Source of the DNA: Methanobacteriota archaeon | Lineage (GTDB): Archaea > Halobacteriota > Methanomicrobia > Methanomicrobiales > Methanoculleaceae | Assembly: GCA_023457135.1 (NCBI GenBank) | Contig: JAEWMO010000073.1 | Span: forward strand, 1 to 34,962 | DNA: 34,962 nt | Direction of reading: 5' to 3' | Shown here: piece after piece, positions 1 to 8,336 of the stretch | Position numbering within the stretch: position 1 is the first letter of the stretch | Layout of the letters: each line of letters begins with the position of its first letter | The notes under the pieces: generated by a model | What the model was told of the DNA's origin: nothing | The model's input: the letters and a program-made list of their open reading frames with translations, nothing else | Databases searched by the model: none | Position numbers and translations under genes: made by a program

Positions 1-1173
1 TCGTCCATTCGGAAGCGGTTCGTCGAGGAGAAGCCTTTCTCCGGCATGACTATCGGCATGGCCCTCCATGTCGAGGCAAAGACTGCGGTGCTGGTCGAGA
101 CCCTGGCGGCGGGCGGCGCAGAGGTGCACATCACGGGATGCAACCCCCTCTCGACCCAGGACGACGTCTCCGCGGCACTCAACACCCGCGAGGGGATTCA
201 CTCGTATGCCCGCCGGGGAGCCGGCGTCGAGGAGTACTACGGGGCCATCGACCGGGTGCTCGACGCCCGGCCGGCGATCACCATCGACGACGGGATGGAC
301 CTGATCTTCCGCATCCACACCGAGCGGCAGGAGGTGCTCGATGGGGTCATCGGCGGGTGCGAGGAGACCACGACCGGCATCCACCGGCTCCGCGCCATGG
401 AACGGGACGGGGCGCTCAAGTTCCCGGTCATGGCCGTCAACGACACCCCGATGAAGCACTTCTTCGACAACGTCCACGGCACCGGGGAGAGCGCGCTCTC
501 CTCGATCATGATCACCACGAACATCCTCATCGCGGGCAAGCGGTTCGTCGTCGCCGGCTACGGCTACTGCGGCAGGGGACTTGCGCAGAAGGCACGGAGC
601 CTCGGCGCCCGCGTCATCGTGACCGAAGTGGACCCCCGGCGGGCGCTCCAGGCGCACATGGACGGGTTCGACGTCATGACGATGGACGAGGCGGCATCCC
701 TCGGCGACATCTTCGTCACCACCACCGGTAATGCGAGCATCATAACGGAGCGGCACTTCCTGAACCTGAAGGAAGGCGCGATCCTCGCAAACGCCGGCCA
801 CTTCAACGTCGAGATCGACGTCGAGTGGCTCGCGGCGCACGCCGACTCCACCGTCCACCGCGACGGCATCGATACTTACCTCTTCGGCGGGAAGGCCGTC
901 CACATCCTTGCCGAAGGGAGGCTCGTGAACCTTGCGACGCCGAAGGGCATGGGCCACCCCGTCGAGGTGATGGACCTGAGCTTCGCCGTCCAGGCACTCT
1001 CCGCGGAGTTCATCGCGAAGCATGGCCGCGAGCTCGCTCCGGGCGTCCATGACGTCCCGTCTTCCATCGACGAGGGGATCGCACGGCTGAAACTTGCCAC
1101 ACTTGGCATCACGATCGACCGGCTGACTCCCGAGCAGGAAGCATATATGAGCAGCTGGACGATCGGGACCTGA
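1..1173 (+). CDS. ahcY: Adenosylhomocysteinase-family protein (S-adenosyl/S-inosylhomocysteine hydrolase), 5' truncated
   Basis: The reading frame is open from base 1, so the true start lies upstream; 390 residues are visible. The enzyme family cleaves S-adenosylhomocysteine, the product of SAM-dependent methylation, with tightly bound NAD. Visible signatures are CEETTTGIHRL, which corresponds to the family's substrate-binding segment, VNDTPMKHFFDN, and the Rossmann motif GYGYCGRG at about residues 186-193 followed by an acidic residue in VTEVDP. The C-terminus is complete and ends with a tyrosine-containing tail, as is usual for the family. In Methanocaldococcus jannaschii the homologous enzyme was reported to prefer S-inosylhomocysteine, made by prior deamination, so the substrate here could be either. 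Family assignment is secure; the exact substrate is not. Confidence 0.95.
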   Translation, partial: SSIRKRFVEEKPFSGMTIGMALHVEAKTAVLVETLAAGGAEVHITGCNPLSTQDDVSAALNTREGIHSYARRGAGVEEYYGAIDRVLDARPAITIDDGMDLIFRIHTERQEVLDGVIGGCEETTTGIHRLRAMERDGALKFPVMAVNDTPMKHFFDNVHGTGESALSSIMITTNILIAGKRFVVAGYGYCGRGLAQKARSLGARVIVTEVDPRRALQAHMDGFDVMTMDEAASLGDIFVTTTGNASIITERHFLNLKEGAILANAGHFNVEIDVEWLAAHADSTVHRDGIDTYLFGGKAVHILAEGRLVNLATPKGMGHPVEVMDLSFAVQALSAEFIAKHGRELAPGVHDVPSSIDEGIARLKLATLGITIDRLTPEQEAYMSSWTIGT

Positions 1174-1178
1174 TCACC

Positions 1179-1184
1179 TTTTTT
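1179..1184 (+). terminator. T-run terminator after ahcY
   Basis: Six T residues follow the ahcY stop codon (TGA, 1171-1173) within six bases. There is no hairpin, which fits archaeal termination on U-rich tracts. The run is short, so the call is tentative. Confidence 0.4.
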
Positions 1185-1341
1185 ATACGGATATCCCGGA
1201 TCCGGGGATGGGTTGGGTAGCCTGGGGTCGGTATACCGCCCGGCTTCTCTGCACCCCCGGCATCGATACCGTTCGTGGACGCCGCGGCTGGGGTGCTCCG
1301 GCTCATGGCTCCCGACCGGCGACCGCACGCATCCCGGTCTG

Positions 1342-1380
1342 CCGATAGCGGTATCATCGCTACGGTGCCGGCACCCGTAG
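1342..1380. other. Two overlapping inverted repeats in the ahcY-modA gap
   Basis: The 392-base gap 1174-1565 has no credible gene. Its clearest content, apart from the modA promoter, is two inverted repeats that share bases. CCGATAGCG (1342-1350) faces CGCTACGG (1358-1365) across a 7-base loop with one bulge. CTACGGTGCC (1360-1369) faces GGCACCCGTAG (1370-1380) with one bulge and the perfect palindrome GGTGCCGGCACC at its centre. Only one hairpin can form at a time. Function is unknown; it could be an operator, part of an RNA, or chance in GC-rich DNA. Confidence 0.4.
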
Positions 1381-1462
1381 GGGGGATCGCCGGCATGTTT
1401 GCCACCTGCCCATGACCCGGCTCCCGGCCCTCACACGGGCGAGGAAGCCCGGCGGTATCGTA

Positions 1463-1533
1463 TCCCTTAAATACTCTCGTTTTATATCAATATTTTTACA
1501 TTAATATATAAGCAAAGTTAACTATTTTAAATA
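1463..1533 (+). promoter_or_regulatory. AT-rich promoter region of modABC
   Basis: An abrupt AT-rich island precedes modA. It holds two TATA-like elements, TTAAATA at 1467-1473 and TTTTAAATA at 1525-1533. The second lies about 33-40 bases before the modA ATG, which would give a leader of roughly 10 bases. TTATAT (1482-1487) and ATATAA (1506-1511) form an inverted repeat that could bind a metal-responsive repressor. The promoter call is good; the operator is inference. Confidence 0.55.
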
Positions 1534-1565
1534 CCGGGAGTTGCAATCCCTTAAGAGATGTTGTC

Positions 1566-2393
1566 ATGAAACCATCAACTCCGGCAACTCCTGTTGCAGT
1601 AAGCCTTCTCGTCATCGCCGCTCTCCTCGCTGCAGGATGCACGACCACTGTCGAGGCCCCGGAAGAGACGACCCTGACCGTCTTTACGGCCGCATCCCTC
1701 ACGGGAGCTTTCACGGATATCGGCAAGGCCTACGAGGCACAGAATAAAGGCGTCAACGTAGAGTTCGTCTTCGACGGTTCGCAGGCCCTCCGTACCCAGA
1801 TTGAACAGGGAGCAAACCCCGACATCTTCGTCTCCGCAAGCACGAAGCACATGAAGGCCCTCCAGGACGGCGGGTTCATGGACAACGGCACCGTGACCCC
1901 GTTCCTCGGCAACAGCCTGGCCCTGATCGTCCCGGTCGATAACCCGGCGAACATCAGCGGTCTTGCCGACCTGAACCGGTCGGGCGTAAAACTCATCATC
2001 GGCACCAGGGATGTGCCTTTCGGGGATTATACCCGGCAGATGCTCGAGAAACTGGCTGCCGACCCTGCCTACGGCCCGGCATACCGGGACGCCGTGATGG
2101 GAAACGTCATCTCCGAGGAGACGGCGGTGAGCTCCGTGGTGCCCAAGCTGGCGCTCGGCGAGGCGGATGCGGCGATCGTCTACAGGTCCGACGTCTCAAA
2201 GGACGACCAGGAGAGAGTGACGCGGATCGAGATCCCGTCGGAGTACAACGTCATGGCCACCTATCCGCTCGGTATCCTTGCGGAATCGACGAACAGGGCC
2301 CAGGCAGAGTCATTCATAGCATTCGTCCGGGGTCCGGACGGCAGCGCCATCCTGACTGAATATGGATTCGACCCGGTTTCGGCAGAGCAGTGA
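1566..2393 (+). CDS. modA: Molybdate/tungstate ABC transporter substrate-binding lipoprotein
   Basis: This 275-residue protein is the extracellular binding component of an oxyanion importer. It begins with a short N-terminus, a hydrophobic stretch and the lipobox LAAGC with Cys25, so the mature protein is probably lipid-anchored outside the membrane. The body has typical ModA-family segments: LTVFTAASLTGAF near the mature N-terminus, VEFVFDGSQALRTQIEQG, and PDIFVSAS. These contribute the serine-rich oxyanion pocket in characterised relatives. It is followed directly by the permease and ATPase genes. The start follows a weak GAGATG ribosome site. Molybdate and tungstate cannot be told apart from sequence; methanogen formylmethanofuran dehydrogenases use either metal, which explains the need. 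Confidence 0.93.
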   Translation: MKPSTPATPVAVSLLVIAALLAAGCTTTVEAPEETTLTVFTAASLTGAFTDIGKAYEAQNKGVNVEFVFDGSQALRTQIEQGANPDIFVSASTKHMKALQDGGFMDNGTVTPFLGNSLALIVPVDNPANISGLADLNRSGVKLIIGTRDVPFGDYTRQMLEKLAADPAYGPAYRDAVMGNVISEETAVSSVVPKLALGEADAAIVYRSDVSKDDQERVTRIEIPSEYNVMATYPLGILAESTNRAQAESFIAFVRGPDGSAILTEYGFDPVSAEQ

Positions 2394-3204
2394 GGTGATC
2401 GGGCACGATGGGTGGAAGTGGGTCGGAAGGGCGGCGCTCACCCTCATCGTCGCCGCCCTTCTCGCCCTCTTCCTCCTCTTCGTCACGCTGCCGGTCGCTT
2501 CGCTCTTCCTGCGTATATCGCCTGAGGCGTTCTTCCGCTCGCTTGCCGAACCGGTGGTGCTCGACGCCCTCTCCCTCTCCCTCGCCACCGCGACGGTGAG
2601 CACGGCGGTCGTCGTCCTATTCGGGACACCGCTTGCCCTGGTCAACGCCCGGCACGACTACCGGGGGAGAGAGATCGTCGACACCCTCACCGACCTTCCT
2701 ATCGTCCTCCCGCCTGCAGTGGCGGGTATCGCCCTCCTCATGGCCTTCGGGCGCCGGGGTGTGGTCGGGCAGTACTTCGATGCCTTTGGCATCTCGATCG
2801 CCTTCACCACGGTCGCGGTGATCCTGGCCCAGATCTTTGTCGCCTCGCCGTTCTATATCCGGCAGGCGAGGGCGAGTTTCGAGGCGGTCGACCGCCTCTA
2901 CGAGGATGCGGCCCGGACCCTCGGCGCAACCCCCGCGACCGTCGCTCTCCGGATCACCATTCCGCTTGCCTGGAGCGGTCTCGTCTCCGGGGCGATCCTC
3001 TCGTTCGCCCGGGCGCTCGGCGAGTTCGGGGCCACGATCATGTTCGCCGGAAACTTCCAGGGCCGGACACAGACGATGCCGCTTGCCATCTATACAACCA
3101 TGCAGGGCGATCTTGACGCCGCGATCAGCCTCGCGATCATCCTCGTCGTGATATCGTTTGCGGTCATCGCTGCGGTGAAGATCGTCGCCCGGAGGAGTGT
3201 CTGA
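2362..3204 (+). CDS. modB: Molybdate/tungstate ABC transporter permease
   Basis: This is the inner-membrane channel subunit. The 280-residue protein has about five to six hydrophobic segments (for example residues 22-50, 70-95, 113-130, 145-165) and the cytoplasmic EAA loop at about 181-205 (EDAARTLGATPATVALRITIP), which docks onto the ATPase. The family ending GEFGATIMFAGN at about 220-231 is typical of ModB. The annotated ATG overlaps the end of modA by 32 bases. A GTG at 2395, one base after the modA stop, is an equally plausible start and would shorten the protein by 11 residues; neither has a strong ribosome site. Tight packing shows co-transcription with modA and modC. Confidence 0.93.
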   Translation: MDSTRFRQSSEVIGHDGWKWVGRAALTLIVAALLALFLLFVTLPVASLFLRISPEAFFRSLAEPVVLDALSLSLATATVSTAVVVLFGTPLALVNARHDYRGREIVDTLTDLPIVLPPAVAGIALLMAFGRRGVVGQYFDAFGISIAFTTVAVILAQIFVASPFYIRQARASFEAVDRLYEDAARTLGATPATVALRITIPLAWSGLVSGAILSFARALGEFGATIMFAGNFQGRTQTMPLAIYTTMQGDLDAAISLAIILVVISFAVIAAVKIVARRSV

Positions 3205-3995
3205 TGCTCTCCGTTCATGCCGTCCGGCGCCTCCGGGACTTCGTCCTCGATATCACGCTCTCGGTCCGGCCGGGGGAGACCCTCGTCCTCATCGGGGAGA
3301 ACGGGGCGGGCAAGTCCACGGTGCTGAACCTGATATCCGGCATCCTCACGCCCGACGAGGGCGAGATCACCCTCGCGGGGCGGATGCTCTTCTCGTCCGC
3401 GGAGTGTGTTGCTGTCCCTGCGGAGAACCGGAACATCGGGCACCTCTTCCAGTCCTACGCCCTCTTCCCGCACATGACCGTCGCCGAGAACGTGGCGTTC
3501 GGCCTCCGGTGCCGGAAGGTCCCCCGGCCGGAGATTGCCTTCACCGTGGGAAACCAGCTTCGCGCGATGAGCCTCGCCGACCTTGCGGACGTCAATGTTG
3601 GCAGGCTCTCGGGCGGGCAGCGGCAGCGGGTTGCCCTCGCCCGGGCGCTGGTGCTCGAGCCGGAACTCCTCCTCCTCGACGAACCGCTCGCTGCCGTCGA
3701 TATGCGGGCTCAAGGGACGATGCGTGACGAACTCCGCGACCGGATACGGATCGCCGGCATCCCGTGCATCATCGTCACCCACAATCTCCGCGATGCCGTC
3801 GAGCTCGGAGACCGCCTCTGCCTCCTCGATGAGGGGAGGGTGGCGGCCATGGGAACGCCCGGAGAGGTGCTCGGCATGCGGGAGAACGGTTTCATCGCGA
3901 GCTTTGCCGGGTCGGGGCACCACAACGGCTTTATGTCTCCGGCCCCTATCACGGGTCATAGCCGGGGGCCGCTGGACTCCCGGCCCCCCGGATAA
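3204..3995 (+). CDS. modC: Molybdate/tungstate ABC transporter ATP-binding protein, without TOBE domain
   Basis: This is the ATPase of the importer. Its ATG overlaps the modB TGA by one base and has a strong ribosome site, GGAGGAG at 3191-3197. Motifs are in order: Walker A GENGAGKST (31-39), Q-loop FQSYALFPH (82-90), signature LSGGQ (135-139), Walker B LLLLDE (155-160) and the switch histidine in VTHN (193). At 263 residues it is much shorter than bacterial ModC proteins of about 350, because the C-terminal molybdate-binding TOBE domain is absent. The region after residue 220 is short and ends in a proline/glycine-rich tail. A separate TOBE-type protein (Mop) is encoded at 12584-12793. Confidence 0.93.
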   Translation: MLSVHAVRRLRDFVLDITLSVRPGETLVLIGENGAGKSTVLNLISGILTPDEGEITLAGRMLFSSAECVAVPAENRNIGHLFQSYALFPHMTVAENVAFGLRCRKVPRPEIAFTVGNQLRAMSLADLADVNVGRLSGGQRQRVALARALVLEPELLLLDEPLAAVDMRAQGTMRDELRDRIRIAGIPCIIVTHNLRDAVELGDRLCLLDEGRVAAMGTPGEVLGMRENGFIASFAGSGHHNGFMSPAPITGHSRGPLDSRPPG

Positions 3996-3997
3996 CG

Positions 3998-4426
3998 ATG
4001 GCCATGAAGATACGCGGATACGTTCTCCTCCTCGCACTGCTCGCGGCGATCTCTCTCGTGCCGGGTTCTGCCGCGGGTGGGGAGATCCCCATCAATTACT
4101 CGTTCAACACGTCGCACGCGGAGATCTACGAGAGGATGCTGGAGCAGAACGCGTCACTTGGTGAGTATTACGAGCAGGTCTGCCCCGAATTCCTGGAGGG
4201 CATGCCCCCGGAAGCGAGGGCGCGTGTCTACAACACGACAATGTTCCGGCACGAGCCTCACGACGCCGAGAGGATATTTGTACCGCCCCTGGTGACGGGC
4301 AGGGTCGCTGTCGCCACCGCACCGTCTGTCTTCTCGGTGGCCGGGGTACATGTCGTCGGCCTCGCCGGTATCGTCATCCTTGCCGTGCTCGCGGCGGCCT
4401 GGTTTATCCGCAACCGGAAGAGGTGA
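3998..4426 (+). CDS. Small secreted, C-terminally membrane-anchored protein linked to modABC
   Basis: I do not recognise a named family. The 142-residue product starts two bases after the modC stop, so it is probably the last gene of the mod operon. It has a signal peptide (residues 1-26, ending GSAAG), a polar extracellular part of about 75 residues with three or more N-x-S/T sequons, and a C-terminal transmembrane helix (about 115-136) ending in RNRKR, a stop-transfer signal. This layout suggests a protein held on the outer face of the membrane. The soluble part is acidic and predicted mostly helical, with one cysteine. A role in metal uptake is inferred from position only. It ends four bases before the converging glycosylase gene. 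Confidence 0.8.
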   Translation: MAMKIRGYVLLLALLAAISLVPGSAAGGEIPINYSFNTSHAEIYERMLEQNASLGEYYEQVCPEFLEGMPPEARARVYNTTMFRHEPHDAERIFVPPLVTGRVAVATAPSVFSVAGVHVVGLAGIVILAVLAAAWFIRNRKR

Positions 4427-4429
4427 GCC

Positions 4430-5299
4430 TCAGGCCGACCGGCGCGCCGGACCGCGTGCGCAGTAGAGATACTCCTGCGCATACCCGGCATACTCCCCGA
4501 AGTGCTCCCGGGCGAACCGCCGGATCCGGTCGTACTCCGCCGGGGTGCAGCTCTTCCCGGTGAGATCGTGAAGGTATGCCTCGCCCACGATCCGGCGTAT
4601 CCAGACATCGACCGGGAACGCCTCAAAGAACCCGAACGCAAAGAGCAGCACGCAGTCCGCGGCTTTCGGCCCGACGCCCCGGAACTCCATCAGCGCCTGC
4701 CGCGCCTCCTCGAAGGGGAGGGCTGCGATCCGCTCCGCCCAGTCCGGGTTCTCTGTCGCGAAGGCGGCGGCTCTCCTGACGGACTCCGTCCGGTAGCCGA
4801 GTTTGCAGTCCCAGAGGTCCGCACAGGTGACCTCCGCGAGCGCTTCCGGCTCCGGGAAGGCGTATGCCGTGCCGAACGGCCCATCTATCGGCTCTCCATA
4901 GCGCTCCGCCATCAGCGCGACCCGCCGCTTCACCGCCGGAATGTTCGTGTTCGTGGCGCAGATGTAGGAGACCAGGCACTCCCACGGCTGTTGTCTCGCG
5001 AGGCGGAGGCCGCGGCACTCCCGGATGGCGGCATCGATGACGGGATCGCGGTCGATGGACGCGAGGATGGCGCCGAGATCCTGGTCCAGCCGGAAGTAGT
5101 CGCGGACGAAGTTTGTACCCGCCCCCTCAACCGTGAGCCGGTCTGCATCCTGCCGTATCCGGACGGCCCGGCCGCAGGCGACCCCCTGCCACCACCCGTC
5201 CGCCTTCTCCCAGCGGAAGGCCTGCCCGCAGGAGAGTGTCAGGTCGAGATTAAACGGCTGATCCGGCCGGAGCGTTATCGTTTTCATGGCCGGGAACAC
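4430..5299 (-). CDS. ogg: 8-oxoguanine DNA glycosylase, OGG1 type (HhH-GPD)
   Basis: This base-excision-repair enzyme removes 8-oxoguanine from DNA and nicks the strand. Numbered from the GTG at 5299, the N-terminal OGG domain runs to about residue 110 and includes SCGQAFRW, as in eukaryotic OGG1. The helix-hairpin-helix is FRGVGPKAADC (206-216), in which Lys212 matches the Schiff-base lysine of human OGG1, and Asp231 in FPVDVWIRR matches the catalytic aspartate. The length of 289 residues is close to the OGG1 family and longer than archaeal OGG2 or AGOG. An ATG at 5287 would give 285 residues, and I cannot decide between them. The gene ends four bases from the converging gene at 3998-4426 and its start is 22 bases past the end of nifB, so the two may be co-transcribed. 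Confidence 0.9.
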   Translation of the reverse strand: MFPAMKTITLRPDQPFNLDLTLSCGQAFRWEKADGWWQGVACGRAVRIRQDADRLTVEGAGTNFVRDYFRLDQDLGAILASIDRDPVIDAAIRECRGLRLARQQPWECLVSYICATNTNIPAVKRRVALMAERYGEPIDGPFGTAYAFPEPEALAEVTCADLWDCKLGYRTESVRRAAAFATENPDWAERIAALPFEEARQALMEFRGVGPKAADCVLLFAFGFFEAFPVDVWIRRIVGEAYLHDLTGKSCTPAEYDRIRRFAREHFGEYAGYAQEYLYCARGPARRSA

Positions 5300-5320
5300 C
5301 GGCGGGTAAAAAGGAGTTGA

Positions 5321-6238
5321 TTATTCTGCCTTCTTCTCATCCTTCATCTGCTGGTAGATGCAGGACTGGACGTCCTGGCCGAGCTTCCCGATCGCGTCCG
5401 ACCGGCAGCGTGCGCAGTGGCGCATCTGCTTGATGAACGGGGCGCACCGGTCCTGCATCTCCCGCTTCTCTGCAGGCGTGGGCGGGGTGACGCCGGCGAA
5501 CTTGTACTGCGGGATGATCGGTATGACGTTGAAGGTGAACGCTCCCATCTCCCCTACCTTCTTTGCGATCTCGGGGATATGCTCGTCGTTGATCCCGGGG
5601 ATGTAGACAGTGTTGATCTTGACGAACATCTTCTTTGCAACCGCCATCTCGATCCCCTTCATCTGCTGGGAGAGGAGGAGTTCAGCCGCCTCGCGGCCGT
5701 GATACTTCTTTCCTTTGTAATCGACCCAGGAGTAGATCTTCTCCCCGATCGCAGGGTCGATGGCGTTGAGCGTGACCGTGACGTTCCCGACATCGTACTT
5801 CGCGAGTTCCTCGATCGACTCCGGAAGCATGAGGCCGTTCGTGCTGATGCACATGATCAGGTTCGGGAACTCCTCGTGGACCAGCCGGAGCGCCTCGAAC
5901 GTCTCGGGATTTGCCAGCGGCTCGCCGGGTCCTGCGATGCCGATCACCTTCACGTAGGGGTGCTCCTTCATGACCTTCCGGACAAGGTCGAGCGCCTCTT
6001 CCGGCGGGAGGACCCTGCTCGTCACGCCCGGCCGGCTCTCGTTCACGCAGTCGAAGTCCCGCACACAGTAATTGCACTGGATATTGCACTTCGGGGCGAC
6101 GGGGAGGTGGCACCGCCCAAAAGAGTGGCACGCTTTGTCGGAGTAGCAGGGGTGTTCGCTGATCTTCCGTAACTGCTCCGGATCGTAGGGGACCTCCCTG
6201 CCCTGGACCGTTGCGGTTCGATACGATTCGTCGGCCAT
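5321..6238 (-). CDS. nifB: NifB-like radical SAM protein (FeMo-cofactor precursor synthase), minimal form
   Basis: NifB fuses two Fe-S clusters and inserts carbide to form NifB-co, the core of the nitrogenase cofactor. The 305-residue protein has the NifB-specific N-terminus HPCY (29-32) with FGRCHLPVAP, the radical-SAM motif CNIQCNYC (Cys51, 55, 58), followed by DFDCVNESRPG, and GIAGPGEPLANP. Near the C-terminus HCARCRSDAIG (about 274-284) supplies the extra cysteines that hold NifB accessory clusters. It lacks the C-terminal NifX-like domain of bacterial NifB, as do other methanogen NifB proteins. No nifHDKEN genes are in the window. It seems to be transcribed from its own promoter, and the glycosylase gene follows it. 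Confidence 0.88.
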   Translation of the reverse strand: MADESYRTATVQGREVPYDPEQLRKISEHPCYSDKACHSFGRCHLPVAPKCNIQCNYCVRDFDCVNESRPGVTSRVLPPEEALDLVRKVMKEHPYVKVIGIAGPGEPLANPETFEALRLVHEEFPNLIMCISTNGLMLPESIEELAKYDVGNVTVTLNAIDPAIGEKIYSWVDYKGKKYHGREAAELLLSQQMKGIEMAVAKKMFVKINTVYIPGINDEHIPEIAKKVGEMGAFTFNVIPIIPQYKFAGVTPPTPAEKREMQDRCAPFIKQMRHCARCRSDAIGKLGQDVQSCIYQQMKDEKKAE

Positions 6239-6262
6239 AATTGATGATCTATGCGCCGGAGG

Positions 6263-6272
6263 ATATTATATA
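6263..6272 (-). promoter_or_regulatory. TATA box of nifB
   Basis: Read on the minus strand the element is TATATAATAT, ending about 25 bases before the nifB ATG. No ribosome-binding site precedes that ATG, so a leaderless or near-leaderless transcript is likely. Confidence 0.5.
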
Positions 6273-6344
6273 CTGATGGGTACCGGTGGGCCGGGAGCTC
6301 TACCTGCCCCTCTGCTCTTCTCGCACCGGTAAAAATTGAGGGGG

Positions 6345-8336
6345 TCAGGCCGTCTCGCGTGTGAGGTCGGGGAGAGAGGGCCCGCTTTCGGCCTCCCGCA
6401 CATCCCTCTCCTGCTCCATACCGAACCGGTCTTCCGCCGCTTTCAGGATCTTTCCAAGCATCGTGGAGTAGGAGAGGCCCGCGTACTTCGCCATCTTTGC
6501 AAGGTGCCCGTCCCAGCACCATCCGGGATTAGGGTTGACCTCCAGGAGCTTCGGGTTGCCGTGCTCGTCCAGGCGCCAGTCGAACCTGCAGTAGTCGCGG
6601 CACTCCAGGCGCTCAAAGAGGGCAAGGCAGCACCGGACAACCAGCTTCTCGGTCTCTTCGGGGAGGTCTGCCGGCCTTGAGACTATCTTCCAGTACGGTG
6701 AGTCAGGAAGCCATTTCGCCTCATACCCGCAGATCCGGGGAAGTTCCGGGGGCAGCGCGGAGTAGTCCTCCTCGGTGATGGGGAGTACCGTGCAGTATCC
6801 CGAAGGGTTCCCGATGATCCCGACACTGATATCCTTCCCCGTGAGGAACTCCTCCACGAGGAGCGAGCAGTCGTACCCGAGTGCCTTTCTGAGCGAGCCG
6901 ATGACATCGGAGAGTTCTTCGATGGTGTGTGCGATGCTCCTCTGCGTGATGCCGTAGGAGGAGTCCCCGGCGTTCGGCTTGACGATCACGGGGAGTTTCA
7001 TCCCGACATCGTAGGTGCGGTCGCCGGGAGTGATGAAGCAGGCGTCCGGCACCGGGATTCCCATCTCTTTTGCCACACCACGCACGAGCGACTTATCGTA
7101 GCAGAATGCAAGCGACTGCGGCCCGGACCCCGTGTACGGGAGATCGAGCATCTCGAGAAGCGCCGGCACATGGAGTTCCTTTCTCGGGTCGTTGTTGAAC
7201 CCCTCGTCGCAGAGGTTGAAGACATAGTCCACCTTCCCCTTCAGCTTCCCGAGATCCTGGATCATGGTGTCGTGCTTGCAGAGGAAGGAGAACCGGTAAC
7301 CAGGGAGTTCCCTGAGGGCCGCCTTCATCTGGTCGATGGTATAGAAGTCGTCGTCGTCGAAGGTGCAGGAGGGTTTCAGCGCATCGGGCTTTGCCGGGTC
7401 TCCGAGCATCACCGCGACGTGCTTTGCCCTCTCCTGGCCTTTTGCTTTCGTCGTCGACCACTCCTTCCTGACTACCGCGGTGACGATGTGGCGGCGCTCC
7501 ATCATGCCGAGATCCTGGTTGCGCTGCGACTCCGTGGCGATCTCGTGGAAGGTTATGCCGGAGAAGCCCGCCTTCTCAAGGAGGTGCCGGAGCGCCTCGG
7601 GCGTATAGAGGCGTTCGGCATAGAACTGGTCGGCCACGACGCCCTTGTTGACGTCGGTGATCACCTCGCGGGATATCAGGCGCTGCCCATCGAGCGAGAG
7701 GGACCGTTCCCTGCAGACGAACATCGTCCCGTCGATCCACTCCCACGACCGTGCCTGGAAGTGCTCTTTCAAGTACTCGCCGTCGGCCACATCGAGGAGC
7801 ACGCGGCCCCAGGGCTTGAGGATGCGCCGGAGTTCGGTGAGGATCCTCAGGTCTTCTTCGACCGAATCGAAGTAGCCGAAGCTGTTCCCGAGGATGAGGA
7901 CGACATCATAGGCGTCGGTGCGGTAGGGCAGCCGGCGTGCGTCGCCTTCCCTGAACCTGACGGAGAGCCCTTCCCGCTTCGCTGTCGCCCGGGCCCGCTG
8001 GATCAAGTAGTGCGACTGGTCGAGGCCCTCGGCGTTGTATCCCCTGCGCACGAGTTCGAGCGTGTGCCTGCCCTGGCCGCAGCAGAGGTCGAGAACCTTC
8101 TCCTCAGGCTGAAGGCGCAGGACCCGGGCGAACCGGTCGATCTCCCGTTCGGTGATCCGCGGATCGTCAACGACGTCGCCATCGGTCTTCAGGTACAGGT
8201 GGTTAAAGATCCCTCTCCACCAGTCGGATTTAACGTGCTCCTCAAGGTTCGGGACCGGGCCGATCGTCCGCCTGTCCTGGTGTTTTCCTTTGCGCCTGCT
8301 ATCGGGGGGTTCGTCCGTGCGAATATCGTCGGTCAT
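6345..8336 (-). CDS. Fusion of SAM-dependent methyltransferase and D-alanine-D-alanine-ligase-like ATP-grasp enzyme
   Basis: The 663-residue protein has two enzymes in one chain. The first part, about residues 30-292, is a class I methyltransferase with motif I VLDLCCGQGR (81-90), acidic EGLDQS (103-108) and GDARRLPY (131-138). After a charged linker (about 292-305) comes an ATP-grasp domain with Ddl-type features: YTGSGPQSLAFCYDK (401-415), LPVIVKPNAGDSSYG (448-462), VEEFLTGKDISVG, and the metal-binding end LLEVNPNPGW. Ddl-like ATP-grasp enzymes join an acyl phosphate to an amine or hydroxyl group. Methanomicrobiales have no peptidoglycan, so a cell-wall D-Ala-D-Ala role is unlikely; a small-molecule or peptide product that is both ligated and methylated is possible. 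A GGGTGAG ribosome site precedes the ATG. Domain calls are secure, the product is unknown. Confidence 0.88.
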   Translation of the reverse strand: MTDDIRTDEPPDSRRKGKHQDRRTIGPVPNLEEHVKSDWWRGIFNHLYLKTDGDVVDDPRITEREIDRFARVLRLQPEEKVLDLCCGQGRHTLELVRRGYNAEGLDQSHYLIQRARATAKREGLSVRFREGDARRLPYRTDAYDVVLILGNSFGYFDSVEEDLRILTELRRILKPWGRVLLDVADGEYLKEHFQARSWEWIDGTMFVCRERSLSLDGQRLISREVITDVNKGVVADQFYAERLYTPEALRHLLEKAGFSGITFHEIATESQRNQDLGMMERRHIVTAVVRKEWSTTKAKGQERAKHVAVMLGDPAKPDALKPSCTFDDDDFYTIDQMKAALRELPGYRFSFLCKHDTMIQDLGKLKGKVDYVFNLCDEGFNNDPRKELHVPALLEMLDLPYTGSGPQSLAFCYDKSLVRGVAKEMGIPVPDACFITPGDRTYDVGMKLPVIVKPNAGDSSYGITQRSIAHTIEELSDVIGSLRKALGYDCSLLVEEFLTGKDISVGIIGNPSGYCTVLPITEEDYSALPPELPRICGYEAKWLPDSPYWKIVSRPADLPEETEKLVVRCCLALFERLECRDYCRFDWRLDEHGNPKLLEVNPNPGWCWDGHLAKMAKYAGLSYSTMLGKILKAAEDRFGMEQERDVREAESGPSLPDLTRETA

